Part shown: piece by piece, positions 1-9,059 of the stretch | How positions within the stretch are numbered: position 1 is the stretch's first letter | How the letters are laid out: every line of letters starts with the position of its first letter | Assembly (NCBI RefSeq): GCF_002270355.1 | Contig: NZ_NJFZ01000042.1 | Location: 62,001 to 126,000, forward strand | Source of the DNA: Flectobacillus sp. BAB-3569 | Lineage (GTDB): Bacteria > Bacteroidota > Bacteroidia > Cytophagales > Spirosomataceae | Direction: 5' to 3' | Length of the DNA: 64,000 nt | Position numbers and translations under genes: made by a program | The notes under the pieces: model-generated | Told to the model about the DNA's origin: nothing | Databases searched by the model: none | What the model saw: the letters and a program-made list of their open reading frames with translations, nothing else

Positions 1-96
1 CAATACTGAGTTGAAGAAGTGTAAATACTCTTCAAAGTCGTCAATTTACTTTGTCACATCACTTTCGATAGTCGTTTACAAAAGCTTAATTAAATT

Positions 97-393
97 ATGT
101 CAGAAAAAAGTTCCTTATCCGCTAATATCATCAGAGCTTTCCTTATCATAGGAAAAATAGAAGGCTACAGCTATTTGTTTTTGTTGTTTGTGGCAATGCC
201 AGTCAAATACATTTTGCATAAACCCGAAATCGTTAAAATTGGAGGCACCATTCATGGAGTCCTGTTTGTTGCATTTGTGGCAACTATTTTAGCTATGATT
301 ATTCAAGTAGGCATGACTTTGCGCAAAGCAATGTTGGCATTCGTATTATCATTAATTCCGTTTGGAACTTTTTACCTGAAAAAGACACTATAA
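97..393 (+). CDS. DUF3817 small integral membrane protein
   Basis: A 98-residue protein, mostly hydrophobic. Predicted membrane helices lie at about residues 8-33, 48-68 and 72-92. The pattern of GKxEGYSYL near the N-terminus, a central KIGGTIHGVLFVAF and a final hydrophobic hairpin fits the DUF3817 family of small bacterial inner-membrane proteins, whose biochemical role is unknown. The ATG at 97 is the first start in a frame that opens with the hydrophobic domain. It lies 19 bases upstream of the HD/PycTM gene on the same strand, so the two may be co-transcribed. Family assignment is from sequence pattern; any functional link to the next gene is inference. Confidence 0.75.
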   Translation: MSEKSSLSANIIRAFLIIGKIEGYSYLFLLFVAMPVKYILHKPEIVKIGGTIHGVLFVAFVATILAMIIQVGMTLRKAMLAFVLSLIPFGTFYLKKTL

Positions 394-412
394 TCGTGTT
401 GCAATTGTCTTT

Positions 413-1591
413 ATGCATACCGAAAAACTCAACTTAGTACAACAATATGCCGAGTCGGTGTTGTCACAACTACCGCCTCAGTTTTGTTACCACAATGCCC
501 AACATACAGAAGCCGTAGTGGCTGCCACCATAGAAATTGCACAAGAGGAAGGGGTAAAAGATAAAGCGCTCGAAAATCTCTTGATGGCTGCTTGGTTGCA
601 CGATATTGGTTACTCGGTGAGCTTTGATGACCATGAAACCCACAGTATTACACTTTCTCAGGAATTTTTGGCAAAAATAGAATGCCCTCAAAAGCAAATA
701 GATAAAGTTGCTGTCTATATTGGAGCTACTCGTATGCCCCAAAGCCCACATTCGCATAAGCAAATGATTTTGTGTGATGCCGATTTGTCGCATTTGGCTT
801 CTGATAATTTCCTAGAAATGACAGAACATCTTCGTACCGAAATTTGCTTTACCAAAATGTCTTTATCCGAGAAAGATTGGCTTAAGAAAACACTAACCTT
901 CATGGACGATCATCACTATTTTACTGCATATGGAAAGAGAGTTTTGGAACCTCGTAAACAAAAAAATATAGCTCTCATCAAAGAGAAATTAGAAGAATTG
1001 AAACAGAGTAAAAAAGATAGTAAGGAGAAAGAAAAGGATGCAGACGCAAAGGTGAAACGCCCAGACCGTGGTATCGAAACCATGTTTAGAACCACTTCCG
1101 CCAACCACTTTCAACTGTCTGCCATGGCCGATAACAAGGCCAATATTATGATTTCGGTAAACACGATTGTTATTTCATTGATTGTCAGTATATTAATGAG
1201 GAAATTGGAGGAGAATACCTATCTCATAATACCTACGATCATGATTACTACAGTATGTTTATTGGCTACAGTTTTTGCAGTATTGGCAACTATTCCGAAT
1301 GTAACGAAAGGTAAATTTTCAAAGGAGGATATTGCTAACCGAAGTGCTAATTTGTTGTTTTTTGGTAATTTTCACGAAATGAAATTAGAAGATTATCAGG
1401 CTGGTATGAAGGAAATGATGAATGACTCGGAGTTTCTATATGCCTCCATGACGCGCGATATTTACTTTTTGGGGAAGGTACTTGGTAAAAAGTATAGGTT
1501 GTTACGTATTGCTTATAATATTTTCATGTTCGGTTTTGTGGCTTCTATTCTGGCTTTTGGGATAGCTACCATGTTGCAGCAGCATAAGTAA
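413..1591 (+). CDS. HD phosphohydrolase domain fused to a Pycsar effector (PycTM) membrane domain
   Basis: A 392-residue two-domain protein. Residues 1-180 form an HD-type metal phosphohydrolase: YHNAQH (H27, H31), WLHDIGY (H63-D64), an H77 in HETH, and CDADLSH (D122/D124). A charged, Lys/Glu-rich linker spans about 190-220. Residues 222-390 match the PycTM effector domain of Pycsar anti-phage systems: TTSANHFQLSAMADNKANI, two membrane helices (about 246-263 and 270-293), the LLFFGNFHEMKLEDY segment, and a last helix at about 366-387. In characterised Pycsar systems PycTM is activated by cUMP/cCMP made by an adjacent PycC cyclase and damages the membrane. No cyclase is adjacent here. HD-PycTM fusions are common in Bacteroidota and may be housekeeping signalling proteins. 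Domain calls are strong; a defence role is unproven. Confidence 0.85.
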   Translation: MHTEKLNLVQQYAESVLSQLPPQFCYHNAQHTEAVVAATIEIAQEEGVKDKALENLLMAAWLHDIGYSVSFDDHETHSITLSQEFLAKIECPQKQIDKVAVYIGATRMPQSPHSHKQMILCDADLSHLASDNFLEMTEHLRTEICFTKMSLSEKDWLKKTLTFMDDHHYFTAYGKRVLEPRKQKNIALIKEKLEELKQSKKDSKEKEKDADAKVKRPDRGIETMFRTTSANHFQLSAMADNKANIMISVNTIVISLIVSILMRKLEENTYLIIPTIMITTVCLLATVFAVLATIPNVTKGKFSKEDIANRSANLLFFGNFHEMKLEDYQAGMKEMMNDSEFLYASMTRDIYFLGKVLGKKYRLLRIAYNIFMFGFVASILAFGIATMLQQHK

Positions 1592-1743
1592 TGTTTATTT
1601 GTTTGGGTTTGTTTTTTAAATGAATTCTGTTCAAATTTTGAATAGATTTAGGGTGATGTATGCAAATGGCTAATAACCAGAGGCATAGCACCATACCTGT
1701 TTACCAACAAGTTGACTTTACCATTGACTAAAATTTCATTTCC

Positions 1744-2477
1744 ATGTTCAAAAAATCCTTTAGGCTGGTATTTATCAGCTTTCTTTTTTTATCAAATATT
1801 ACGTTTGCCCAAAAGCAAACTTCTGATAGTTCAAAACCTTTAATTACTGCCAAAGAAATGATTGCACCAGGCATTCTGATTGCTACAGGAATGGTATTTA
1901 TTAACAATAGTACCAAAGCTGAACAAAAAGAATGGCATACTAAATATCTATCTAGTTTTAGAACTCACGCTGACGATTATTTGCAGTTAGCTCCACAAGC
2001 CGCAGCAATGGGTTTGAGCATAGTAGGAGTAAAGGGAAAAATACCTTTGTCGACAAAGGTGGAATTATTGTTTTGGGAACAGGTATCATGTTGGGGACTG
2101 TTTTAGGACTAAAGAAAATAACTAGTATCACTCGTCCTGACGATTCGAGTAACGATTCGTTCCCCTCAGGGCATACCGCCAATGCTTTTTTTGGCGCAAC
2201 GGTTTTGGCCACCGAATATGGCGACCAAAGTGTTTGGTACACCATTGGTGGATATACCGTAGCTACGGCTACGGGTACTTTTCGCATGCTAAACAACCGT
2301 CACTGGTTGTCTGATGTATTGGTTGGTGCAGGTATCGGAATTCTTTCTGCTAAAGCTTCATATATTATTTATCCTTGGATCAAAAAGCAGATTGCTCCAA
2401 AGTTACCTTCCAACGTATCGTTTGTTCCCGTGTATAATGGTTATGCTGTCACTGGCAATCTCACGATTGGATTTTGA
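1744..2477 (+). pseudogene. PAP2-family membrane phosphatase, frameshifted by one base
   Basis: Two overlapping reading frames together encode one PAP2 (phosphatidic acid phosphatase 2-like) protein of about 244 residues. The first part (from ATG 1744) has a signal-like N-terminus and runs to GVKGK. The frame then breaks in the A5 run at 2037-2041. With one extra A the text reads VKGKNTFVDKGG and continues into the second frame, which holds the catalytic PAP2 motifs SFPSGHTA and RMLNNRHWLSDV (His of HWLSD as nucleophile, His of SGH as acid). The first frame as written stops at 2106 after a non-family tail. Such enzymes dephosphorylate lipid phosphates or undecaprenyl pyrophosphate. The gene lies 29 bases upstream of the phosphoesterase-barrel gene. 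Sequence error, true pseudogene or slippage are all possible. Confidence 0.85.
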
Positions 2478-2506
2478 TTAGTGCACACTACTGCTTGATA
2501 ATTTTT

Positions 2507-5500
2507 ATGATGAAAACGCGTTTTTTTTACATACTTCTCTTCCTATACTCTTCAACTCAACTCTTGGCGCAGAATACTGTTCCGAATGTTGAATTTTCTT
2601 TGTTTCTTATCGGTGATGCAGGCGAGCCTGATACACATGGTAAAGATGCAGTTTTGAATACACTTTCCGAAAAATTAAAATTAAAAGGGAAAAATAGCTC
2701 AGTAGTCTTTTTAGGGGATAATATCTATCCCAAGGGAATGGTCGATGAGGAACATCCTGACAGAAAAGATGCTGAAGACCGTCTGAAAGCGCAATTAGAT
2801 GTGATCAAGTCGCATATTGGAACGGGCTTTATTATCCCTGGCAATCATGACTGGGAACAAGGTGGAAAAAATGGTTGGACAGAAATTATTGCCCAAGAAA
2901 AATTTGTAAAAGAATATCTCCAAAACCCAGCTGTGTTTTTCCCAAAAGGGGGATGCCCGACACCTCAAGAAATACCCCTTTCTGACAATCAGACACTGAT
3001 TTTATTGGATACACAGTGGTATTTGCACCCTTGGAAAAAACCAGATGAAAACTCTGATTGCGAAGTAAAAACCTTGACAGGTTTGTTGACTTCCCTTGAC
3101 GATATTTTGTATCGTAACCGACACAAAAAAGTAGTGGTAGCAGGTCATCATCCAATGTATTCGTATAGTTTACACGGTGGCTATTATCCTTTCAAATCAC
3201 ATATATTGCCACTTAGCGAACTGGGTATCAATATTCCTTTGCCGATTATTGGCTCTATTTATCCTTTATATCGTTCTTGGATTGGTAATATTCAGGATAT
3301 TCCTAATCCTGTGTACAAGGAAATGCAAACGGGAATGGTTCGAATCATGTCGCAGTATCCCAATGTGGTTTATGCCAACGGGCATGAACATACGCTTCAG
3401 TTAATTGAGAAAGACTCTCTTTACTATATCACTTCTGGTGCTGGCTCTAAAACAACTCCTGTTAAAAAAGGTGCTGGTTCATACTTTGCCGCAGCGACTA
3501 AAGGATTTGCCCAATTAGATTGGCTGTCGGATGGTACGTCAAAAATCTATTTTTGGGATGCGAATGGTCAGCTGCTTTACGAAAAAGTATTGGAGTTTAA
3601 GAAAAAGCCTTATCAGGAGTTAGTCGTAAAATCTAATCAACAAACTATTCCTAATCCCAAATTCAAGGCTAATAAATTTAAAGAATGGCTTTTGGGTAAA
3701 AATTATCGGAGTATCTGGACTAGTGCTGTGCAAGCACCCGTGTTGGATTTGACCCATGAAAAAGGAGGATTAAAAGTAATTCAACGTGGGGGAGGTCAAC
3801 AGACGTTATCACTCCGATATGCTGGTAAGGACGAAAATCAATATGTAACAAGATCAGTAGAAAAATACCCAGAAAGTGCTGTTCCTGAGGCGATTCGTAG
3901 CAAGTTTACCGTTGATATTGTTGGTGACCAAATTTCTGCATCCCATCCATTTGCTGCTCTAACGATTCCTTCTTTGGCCGAAGCTGCTGGAGTTTTACAT
4001 ACCAATCCTCGCTTGGTTCGTCTACCAAACGATACCATTCTTGGGCCATATCAGCGACTTTTTGCAGGACAATTAGCCTTGTTTGAGGAGCGCCCAGATG
4101 AAGGTTTTGCTGGAGCCAAAAAGACTTATTCGACCCTTAAGCTTTTTGATAAATTAGATCAAGACAATAAAAATGTAGTGGATCAAAAAGCCTTACTTCG
4201 AGCTAGACTGTTGGATATGCTCATTGGCGATTGGGATCGTCATGATGACCAATGGCGTTGGGCAGCTTTTGACGAAGGAAAACAGACGGTTTTTAAAGCA
4301 ATTCCACGCGACCGTGACCAAGCCTTTTTTGTGAGTCAAGGCGTTTTACCAAAGATTGTCTCTCGCAAATGGATTTTGCCTAAGGTACAAGGTTTTGACT
4401 ATAAAATTCGCGATGTTAATACTTTCAACTTCAATGCCAGATATGTTGATAGGGCGTTTTTGACCCAATTATCTCAACAAGATTGGCAAGAAACTGCCAG
4501 CTTGTTACAACAAAGTATCTCAGATTCATTGATTGATGAGTCTATCAAAAAGCTACCCAATAATGACCCATTTACCTCCGAAATTGCAGCTAAGTTAAAA
4601 CAACGTAAAAAGGATTTATTAGCCTATGCTTCAGAATATTATAAGTTTTTAGCTAAAGAAGTAGATGTGGTAGCCTCTGACAAAGATGAAATCATCGACA
4701 TTGAACGTCTGGCTGATGGTAATACTAGCGTAAAATTGTTTGACCAAACTAAAAAAGGCAAACAAGGTACACTTTTGTATCAAAGAATTTTTGACCCAAA
4801 AGATACTAAGGAGATTCGTGTTTGGGGAATGGATGGCGAAGATGTATTTCATGTGTACGGAAAAGCCAACAAAGGTATTAAAGTTAGACTCATTGGAGGA
4901 AGAGGAAAAGATACTTTCATTGATAGTTCGGAAGTGGATAAAGGCGCACGAAAAACGCTGATTTATGACAAAAAGAAAAACACAACTATTCAAGCAGGAG
5001 AAGAGACCGTTAATCATACCACTGAAAATGATAAGCATATCAATGATTTAGACAGATTTGCGTTTGTTTATGATAGATTGGCACCTTTAGGTTCGCTCGC
5101 CTATAACCCCGACGATGGACTGTTTCTTGGTGGTGGGGTGCAATATACACAGCAGGGTTTTAGAAAATCACCATTCCGCATGCAACATAGTTTGTCTGGA
5201 AATTATGCATTTTCAACAAATGCTTTTAACCTTTATTATGTCGGAAAAGCTGTAGATGTAATAGGTAAAGCGGATTTAGAAGTAAAACTAACTTTGCAAC
5301 AAGATGGGCTAACAGACAACTTTTTTGGATTAAGCAACGAGTCTCGATATATCCAAGCCAGAGGTATAGAATATTATAGAGTCAAATTTAGTAATCTTGA
5401 AAATTCGGTACTCTTGAGCAATAATTGGGGACCTTTAAAACTTTATTATGGACTCGTGTTTAATGGATATAATGTAAAAGAAAATGCAAGGCGATACATT

Positions 5501-6109
5501 GCGGAGTACGCACCCAAAGGCTCACCTGTGTATGACGAACAAGATTTTTATGGGGTACGTACTGGTTTTACCGTTGATACTCGCAATAATCCAGTTATGA
5601 CAACTCGTGGTTTGAAATGGAATACAGAGGCAACTTTTCAGAAAGCATTTGAGCATAATTACAAAGATGATTATCTCAATGTCAAAACTGATTTGGCATT
5701 TTATCATACCTTCAAATTACCAGCGGTTTTGTCATTTGCCACGCGTGTGGGAGGGGGGATCAACTTGTTAGACTATGAGTTCTATCAAGCTAATACTTTG
5801 GGTGGTTTGAGTAATTTGAGAGGATACCGTCGTTCACGTTTTTCAGGAAGAAGCTCGTTTTATCACAATTTGGAGGCACGTTTGAAGTTGCTTTCATTCA
5901 AGTCATATCTTTTTCCTGCGCATCTTGGTGTGCTGGCGTTTAATGACCTTGGTAGAGTTTGGAATCCCAATGAAACCTCTCAAAAATGGCATCATGGATA
6001 TGGTGGTGGTATTTGGCTTTCACCGTTCCAAATGGCAGTGGTAACCTTGACTTATGGGCGCTCCTCAGAAGATGAAGTAATTAGTTTTAAGCTTGGTTTT
6101 TTCTTCTAG
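2507..6109 (+). CDS. Secreted metallophosphoesterase with kinase-like middle and outer-membrane barrel
   Basis: A 1200-residue protein starting at the ATG at 2507; an upstream TTG at 2474 would place non-signal sequence before a clear signal peptide ending LLAQ. Residues 30-300 carry all five calcineurin-like phosphoesterase motifs: GDAGE (36-40), GDNIYPKG (70), GNHDWEQGG (112), GHHPMYS (213) and NGHEHT (291). The middle region contains MLIGDWDRHDDQW (D575, D577, H579) followed by IPRDRDQAF (D602, D604), resembling the catalytic and metal-binding loops of Fam20C/HipA-like kinases. From about residue 865 to the end there are alternating strands ending in LGGLSNLRGYRRSRFSG and a terminal Phe, as in the BamA/Omp85 surface-antigen barrel. 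It is predicted to sit in the outer membrane. The substrate is unknown. It follows the PAP2 gene in a probable operon. Confidence 0.85.
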   Translation: MMKTRFFYILLFLYSSTQLLAQNTVPNVEFSLFLIGDAGEPDTHGKDAVLNTLSEKLKLKGKNSSVVFLGDNIYPKGMVDEEHPDRKDAEDRLKAQLDVIKSHIGTGFIIPGNHDWEQGGKNGWTEIIAQEKFVKEYLQNPAVFFPKGGCPTPQEIPLSDNQTLILLDTQWYLHPWKKPDENSDCEVKTLTGLLTSLDDILYRNRHKKVVVAGHHPMYSYSLHGGYYPFKSHILPLSELGINIPLPIIGSIYPLYRSWIGNIQDIPNPVYKEMQTGMVRIMSQYPNVVYANGHEHTLQLIEKDSLYYITSGAGSKTTPVKKGAGSYFAAATKGFAQLDWLSDGTSKIYFWDANGQLLYEKVLEFKKKPYQELVVKSNQQTIPNPKFKANKFKEWLLGKNYRSIWTSAVQAPVLDLTHEKGGLKVIQRGGGQQTLSLRYAGKDENQYVTRSVEKYPESAVPEAIRSKFTVDIVGDQISASHPFAALTIPSLAEAAGVLHTNPRLVRLPNDTILGPYQRLFAGQLALFEERPDEGFAGAKKTYSTLKLFDKLDQDNKNVVDQKALLRARLLDMLIGDWDRHDDQWRWAAFDEGKQTVFKAIPRDRDQAFFVSQGVLPKIVSRKWILPKVQGFDYKIRDVNTFNFNARYVDRAFLTQLSQQDWQETASLLQQSISDSLIDESIKKLPNNDPFTSEIAAKLKQRKKDLLAYASEYYKFLAKEVDVVASDKDEIIDIERLADGNTSVKLFDQTKKGKQGTLLYQRIFDPKDTKEIRVWGMDGEDVFHVYGKANKGIKVRLIGGRGKDTFIDSSEVDKGARKTLIYDKKKNTTIQAGEETVNHTTENDKHINDLDRFAFVYDRLAPLGSLAYNPDDGLFLGGGVQYTQQGFRKSPFRMQHSLSGNYAFSTNAFNLYYVGKAVDVIGKADLEVKLTLQQDGLTDNFFGLSNESRYIQARGIEYYRVKFSNLENSVLLSNNWGPLKLYYGLVFNGYNVKENARRYIAEYAPKGSPVYDEQDFYGVRTGFTVDTRNNPVMTTRGLKWNTEATFQKAFEHNYKDDYLNVKTDLAFYHTFKLPAVLSFATRVGGGINLLDYEFYQANTLGGLSNLRGYRRSRFSGRSSFYHNLEARLKLLSFKSYLFPAHLGVLAFNDLGRVWNPNETSQKWHHGYGGGIWLSPFQMAVVTLTYGRSSEDEVISFKLGFFF

Positions 6110-6527
6110 CAATATTTTTTATAATCATTACAAGATAATTTCAAAAAATAAACTTTTTTGGAGTTAACATTTGTTTCATTTTTACGAAACCCACTTAAGT
6201 GTGATAACTGATAAACGGCGGTATAGAGTATGATAAAATAGCTAAATTTTACAGCAAACCGCCCGAATCATTTACACACTCGTCTCGAAACCATTTTAAT
6301 CAAAATATAACTTTGTCTTTTTTCGCTAGTAAATGACAGCATGTTAAATGACAAATGATTGTTGTAAAAAGATAGTAGTACATTTTCTGTTGTTTTATAA
6401 TAGTAAAATGTTGATTACCTTGTAGTTGTCTTAGCTAAAGGATGTCTATATTGTGATTCAGAAGAGTAGTTAGTGGGGGTAGATTTAATTAATCGCAGCA
6501 AGGAATGCCGTAGAGGCAACAATAACA
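6110..6527. other. 418-bp intergenic region
   Basis: Non-coding gap between two rightward genes. It is AT-rich with no ORF that resembles a protein. A consensus-like Bacteroidota -7 box, TAACTTTG, lies at 6308-6315, but no TTTG -33 element is seen at the expected 19-21 bases upstream, and it is over 200 bases from the next start codon. No clear hairpin terminator was found after 6109. Confidence 0.4.
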
Positions 6528-8852
6528 ATGAACACGCTAGTACAAGAATGTGACTTATTCACAGTCGAAGAGCTCGTATCGACCAAGCTTTCATTTCGTC
6601 CATTTTTACGACTACTGAAAGAATACGCCAAATCCTCTGAGGGAATTCTCAAGAGGATTTATGAAGAGGTATTGAACCAGTTAGAACAATACCCTGAACT
6701 TCACGAGCCTATTTATGATACACAAATTTTACAGAAATACCCAGAGGTTTTAAGTTTACTCAAAACCGTTATTTTTCCTTTGCTTTCAGAAAACGACAAG
6801 GAGATTTTTGCGCTGAGTTATCCTTTTCATATTCGCTTTTTTTACTATTCGGAAGCATTTGAAGATATTTTTATTGATAAAGATTCTGGAAAGATTTTGG
6901 TCAAAGAATCGGAACATATCCAAAAACTCAATAGCACCAAATTGCACCATGCATACAAATGGATTTTAGGCAAATATTATGGTATTAAGGTTGATACGGA
7001 AGAGGAAGTTCCCTATTCGTTTTTCAATAAAAAAACGGGATTATTGACACATTATCTTGTGAAGCCAGATAAACGCTTTTTGGATGTTAATTACATAGGG
7101 ACTGAACCATTACCAAAACTTGAAAGTGGCTTGGTGTGCGATGGTAAAAATGAAATTATTGATTTAGAAACACTTCAAACTTTATTACCACTTCATCAAT
7201 TTGAATTTGAAGGATTTGGCTTAATCACTGTAAAAGACGTAACTGCCGAAACTTGTCTGCACGATATGAAGAATATTGTGCTCAAAATGCCTTCAGAAAA
7301 AGAAGAGGTTAGTTACAGTGCCCTCAGCGAAACGATAAAGGTACTTTTAGGAACTGCCAATATCCAAGTAAACCTCATGCCATACTTGCGGCTCAATGAT
7401 ACCTATGTCAACGCTCATGAGTATCATCGCAGTACGATGTTGATTACGCCCCCAGTTTCAAGTATTTATTATGAAGAATTTCAAAAAGCCTATGACAAAT
7501 TTTTACAATATCCTCATGTAGTTTTTATTCCAAATTTACTCAAAGAAGAAACCAGTATTGCGGGTTATTTAATCGAGCAAGGATTTAAAAGCTATTTAAT
7601 GTACCCGATTCAGTCGCAAGACCGCATGCTTGGGGTGTTGGAAATTGCCTCGTCCAATGTTTCGGAGTTATCGCATGATTCGCTCAATAAAATCAACAGC
7701 GTATTGCCTATTTTGGAGCAAGCGCTAGACTATCACATCAAGAATTTTGATGATAAGATTGAACGATTGATAAAGCAAAAATTTACCTCTTTACAGCCTT
7801 CTGTTGAGTGGAAATTTAATGAAGTCGCATGGGAATATCTCAAAAACAGAGCAACCACCAAACAGCCCATGGGTAATGTGGTTTTTGAAAAGGTATATCC
7901 TTTGTATGGCGCTGTCGACATTCGTAATTCTTCTATTGAAAGAAATAAAGCCTTACAACAAGATTTTATGGAGCAGCTTCTTCTGATTCAGGAAACCTTG
8001 AATGTATTGCGCAATGAATTTGTGTTGCCTTTGTTGGACGAATTGAATTTTAAAAATGATGGTTTTATTCAAAAAATTGCTGAAGGTATTTTGCCTGATG
8101 AGGAAATGAATATCAACTTTTATTTTGAAGAAGAAATACAACCTATTTTCAAGCATTTACAAGGTGAAAAAGGCAAAGCAAGCGATGCTATTGCAGCCTA
8201 TTTTGCCAAGACAGAAGCATTTCATCAACATATTTTTACGCATCGAAATGCCTTTGAAGATAGTCTGACTAAAATCAACGCCACGATTAATAATTTTCTG
8301 GAAGAAGAAAGGGAAGTTTTGCAAGAGGCATATCCCAATTATTTCGAAAAATATAAAACGGATGGTGTTGAATACAATATCTATATCGGACAAAGTATTG
8401 CACCAAACAAACCTTTTAATCCGCTGTATTTGAAAAACTTACGATTGTGGCAATTGATTTCGATGGCCAAAATTGTAAAGATGACAGAGGATTTAATTCC
8501 AGAGTTGCCTGTGCCTTTGCACACGACGCAACTGATTCTAATTCATAGCAATCCAATTGATATTAGTTTTAGAAAAGACGAACGCCGTTTTGATACAGAA
8601 GGAGCTTATAATCTTCGTTATGAGATTATGAAAAAGCGTATTGATAAAGCCTTAGTAAAAAATACTGGCGAACGATTGACGCAGCCTGGCAAGATAGCCA
8701 TGGTATATGCCAATCATAAGGATGCTGAAGAATACGCCAGTTATATTACATACCTTCAAAGTAAGAATATCCTTTCTGGTAAGATCGAATACCTCGAATT
8801 AGAAGAGATGCAGGGTGTGTACGGACTCAAAGCACTAAGAGTAGAAGTTTAG
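6528..8852 (+). CDS. GAF-domain cytoplasmic protein of unknown function
   Basis: A 774-residue soluble protein with no signal peptide or membrane helix. The region at about residues 255-400 has the shape of a GAF small-molecule sensor domain, including GYLIEQGFKSYLMYPI and a following LGVLEIAS strand. A helical stretch with LPILEQALDYHI follows, and then a long helical C-terminal half (about 400-774) with no motif that I recognise. There is no HisKA, HATPase, GGDEF or receiver domain, so it is not a standard output protein. Similar long GAF proteins occur in Cytophagales. It stands alone with sizeable gaps on both sides. Its role is unknown; a sensor or scaffold for the nearby envelope gene cluster is only conjecture. 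Confidence 0.65.
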   Translation: MNTLVQECDLFTVEELVSTKLSFRPFLRLLKEYAKSSEGILKRIYEEVLNQLEQYPELHEPIYDTQILQKYPEVLSLLKTVIFPLLSENDKEIFALSYPFHIRFFYYSEAFEDIFIDKDSGKILVKESEHIQKLNSTKLHHAYKWILGKYYGIKVDTEEEVPYSFFNKKTGLLTHYLVKPDKRFLDVNYIGTEPLPKLESGLVCDGKNEIIDLETLQTLLPLHQFEFEGFGLITVKDVTAETCLHDMKNIVLKMPSEKEEVSYSALSETIKVLLGTANIQVNLMPYLRLNDTYVNAHEYHRSTMLITPPVSSIYYEEFQKAYDKFLQYPHVVFIPNLLKEETSIAGYLIEQGFKSYLMYPIQSQDRMLGVLEIASSNVSELSHDSLNKINSVLPILEQALDYHIKNFDDKIERLIKQKFTSLQPSVEWKFNEVAWEYLKNRATTKQPMGNVVFEKVYPLYGAVDIRNSSIERNKALQQDFMEQLLLIQETLNVLRNEFVLPLLDELNFKNDGFIQKIAEGILPDEEMNINFYFEEEIQPIFKHLQGEKGKASDAIAAYFAKTEAFHQHIFTHRNAFEDSLTKINATINNFLEEEREVLQEAYPNYFEKYKTDGVEYNIYIGQSIAPNKPFNPLYLKNLRLWQLISMAKIVKMTEDLIPELPVPLHTTQLILIHSNPIDISFRKDERRFDTEGAYNLRYEIMKKRIDKALVKNTGERLTQPGKIAMVYANHKDAEEYASYITYLQSKNILSGKIEYLELEEMQGVYGLKALRVEV

Positions 8853-9059
8853 GTAAGATTTTGGCAATATGTTTGATATATGCTAGGAAGCCCGTAATTT
8901 TAATTTTCTGAACGTTAAAAAATCATGATAATAGCATAAAATTTGCTAGAGTATTAGGAGTGTGTTTTATCGAAATATTTCTGATGTTTTAATGTTGATG
9001 ATTGGGTTTCCTGGCATTCCTAGTTTTTGAACTATTGCCCAATTTCAAAATTTACTTTT

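Noticed and set aside
1-96. Promoter in the first 96 bases
   Set aside because: TACTTTG at about 47-53 is one base short of the TAnnTTTG pattern and lacks a -33 partner at the right spacing.
413-1591. A complete Pycsar anti-phage operon
   Set aside because: Only the effector-type domain is present; neighbouring genes encode DUF3817 and PAP2 proteins, not a nucleotide cyclase.
2037-2106. Programmed -1 ribosomal frameshifting at the A5 run of the PAP2 gene
   Set aside because: A slip is formally possible, but no stimulatory hairpin is seen and four other genes show the same kind of missing base, favouring an artefact.
4649-5038. A 129-residue minus-strand frame within the phosphoesterase-barrel gene
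   Set aside because: Fully antisense to a conserved multidomain gene, with no domain or start signal.
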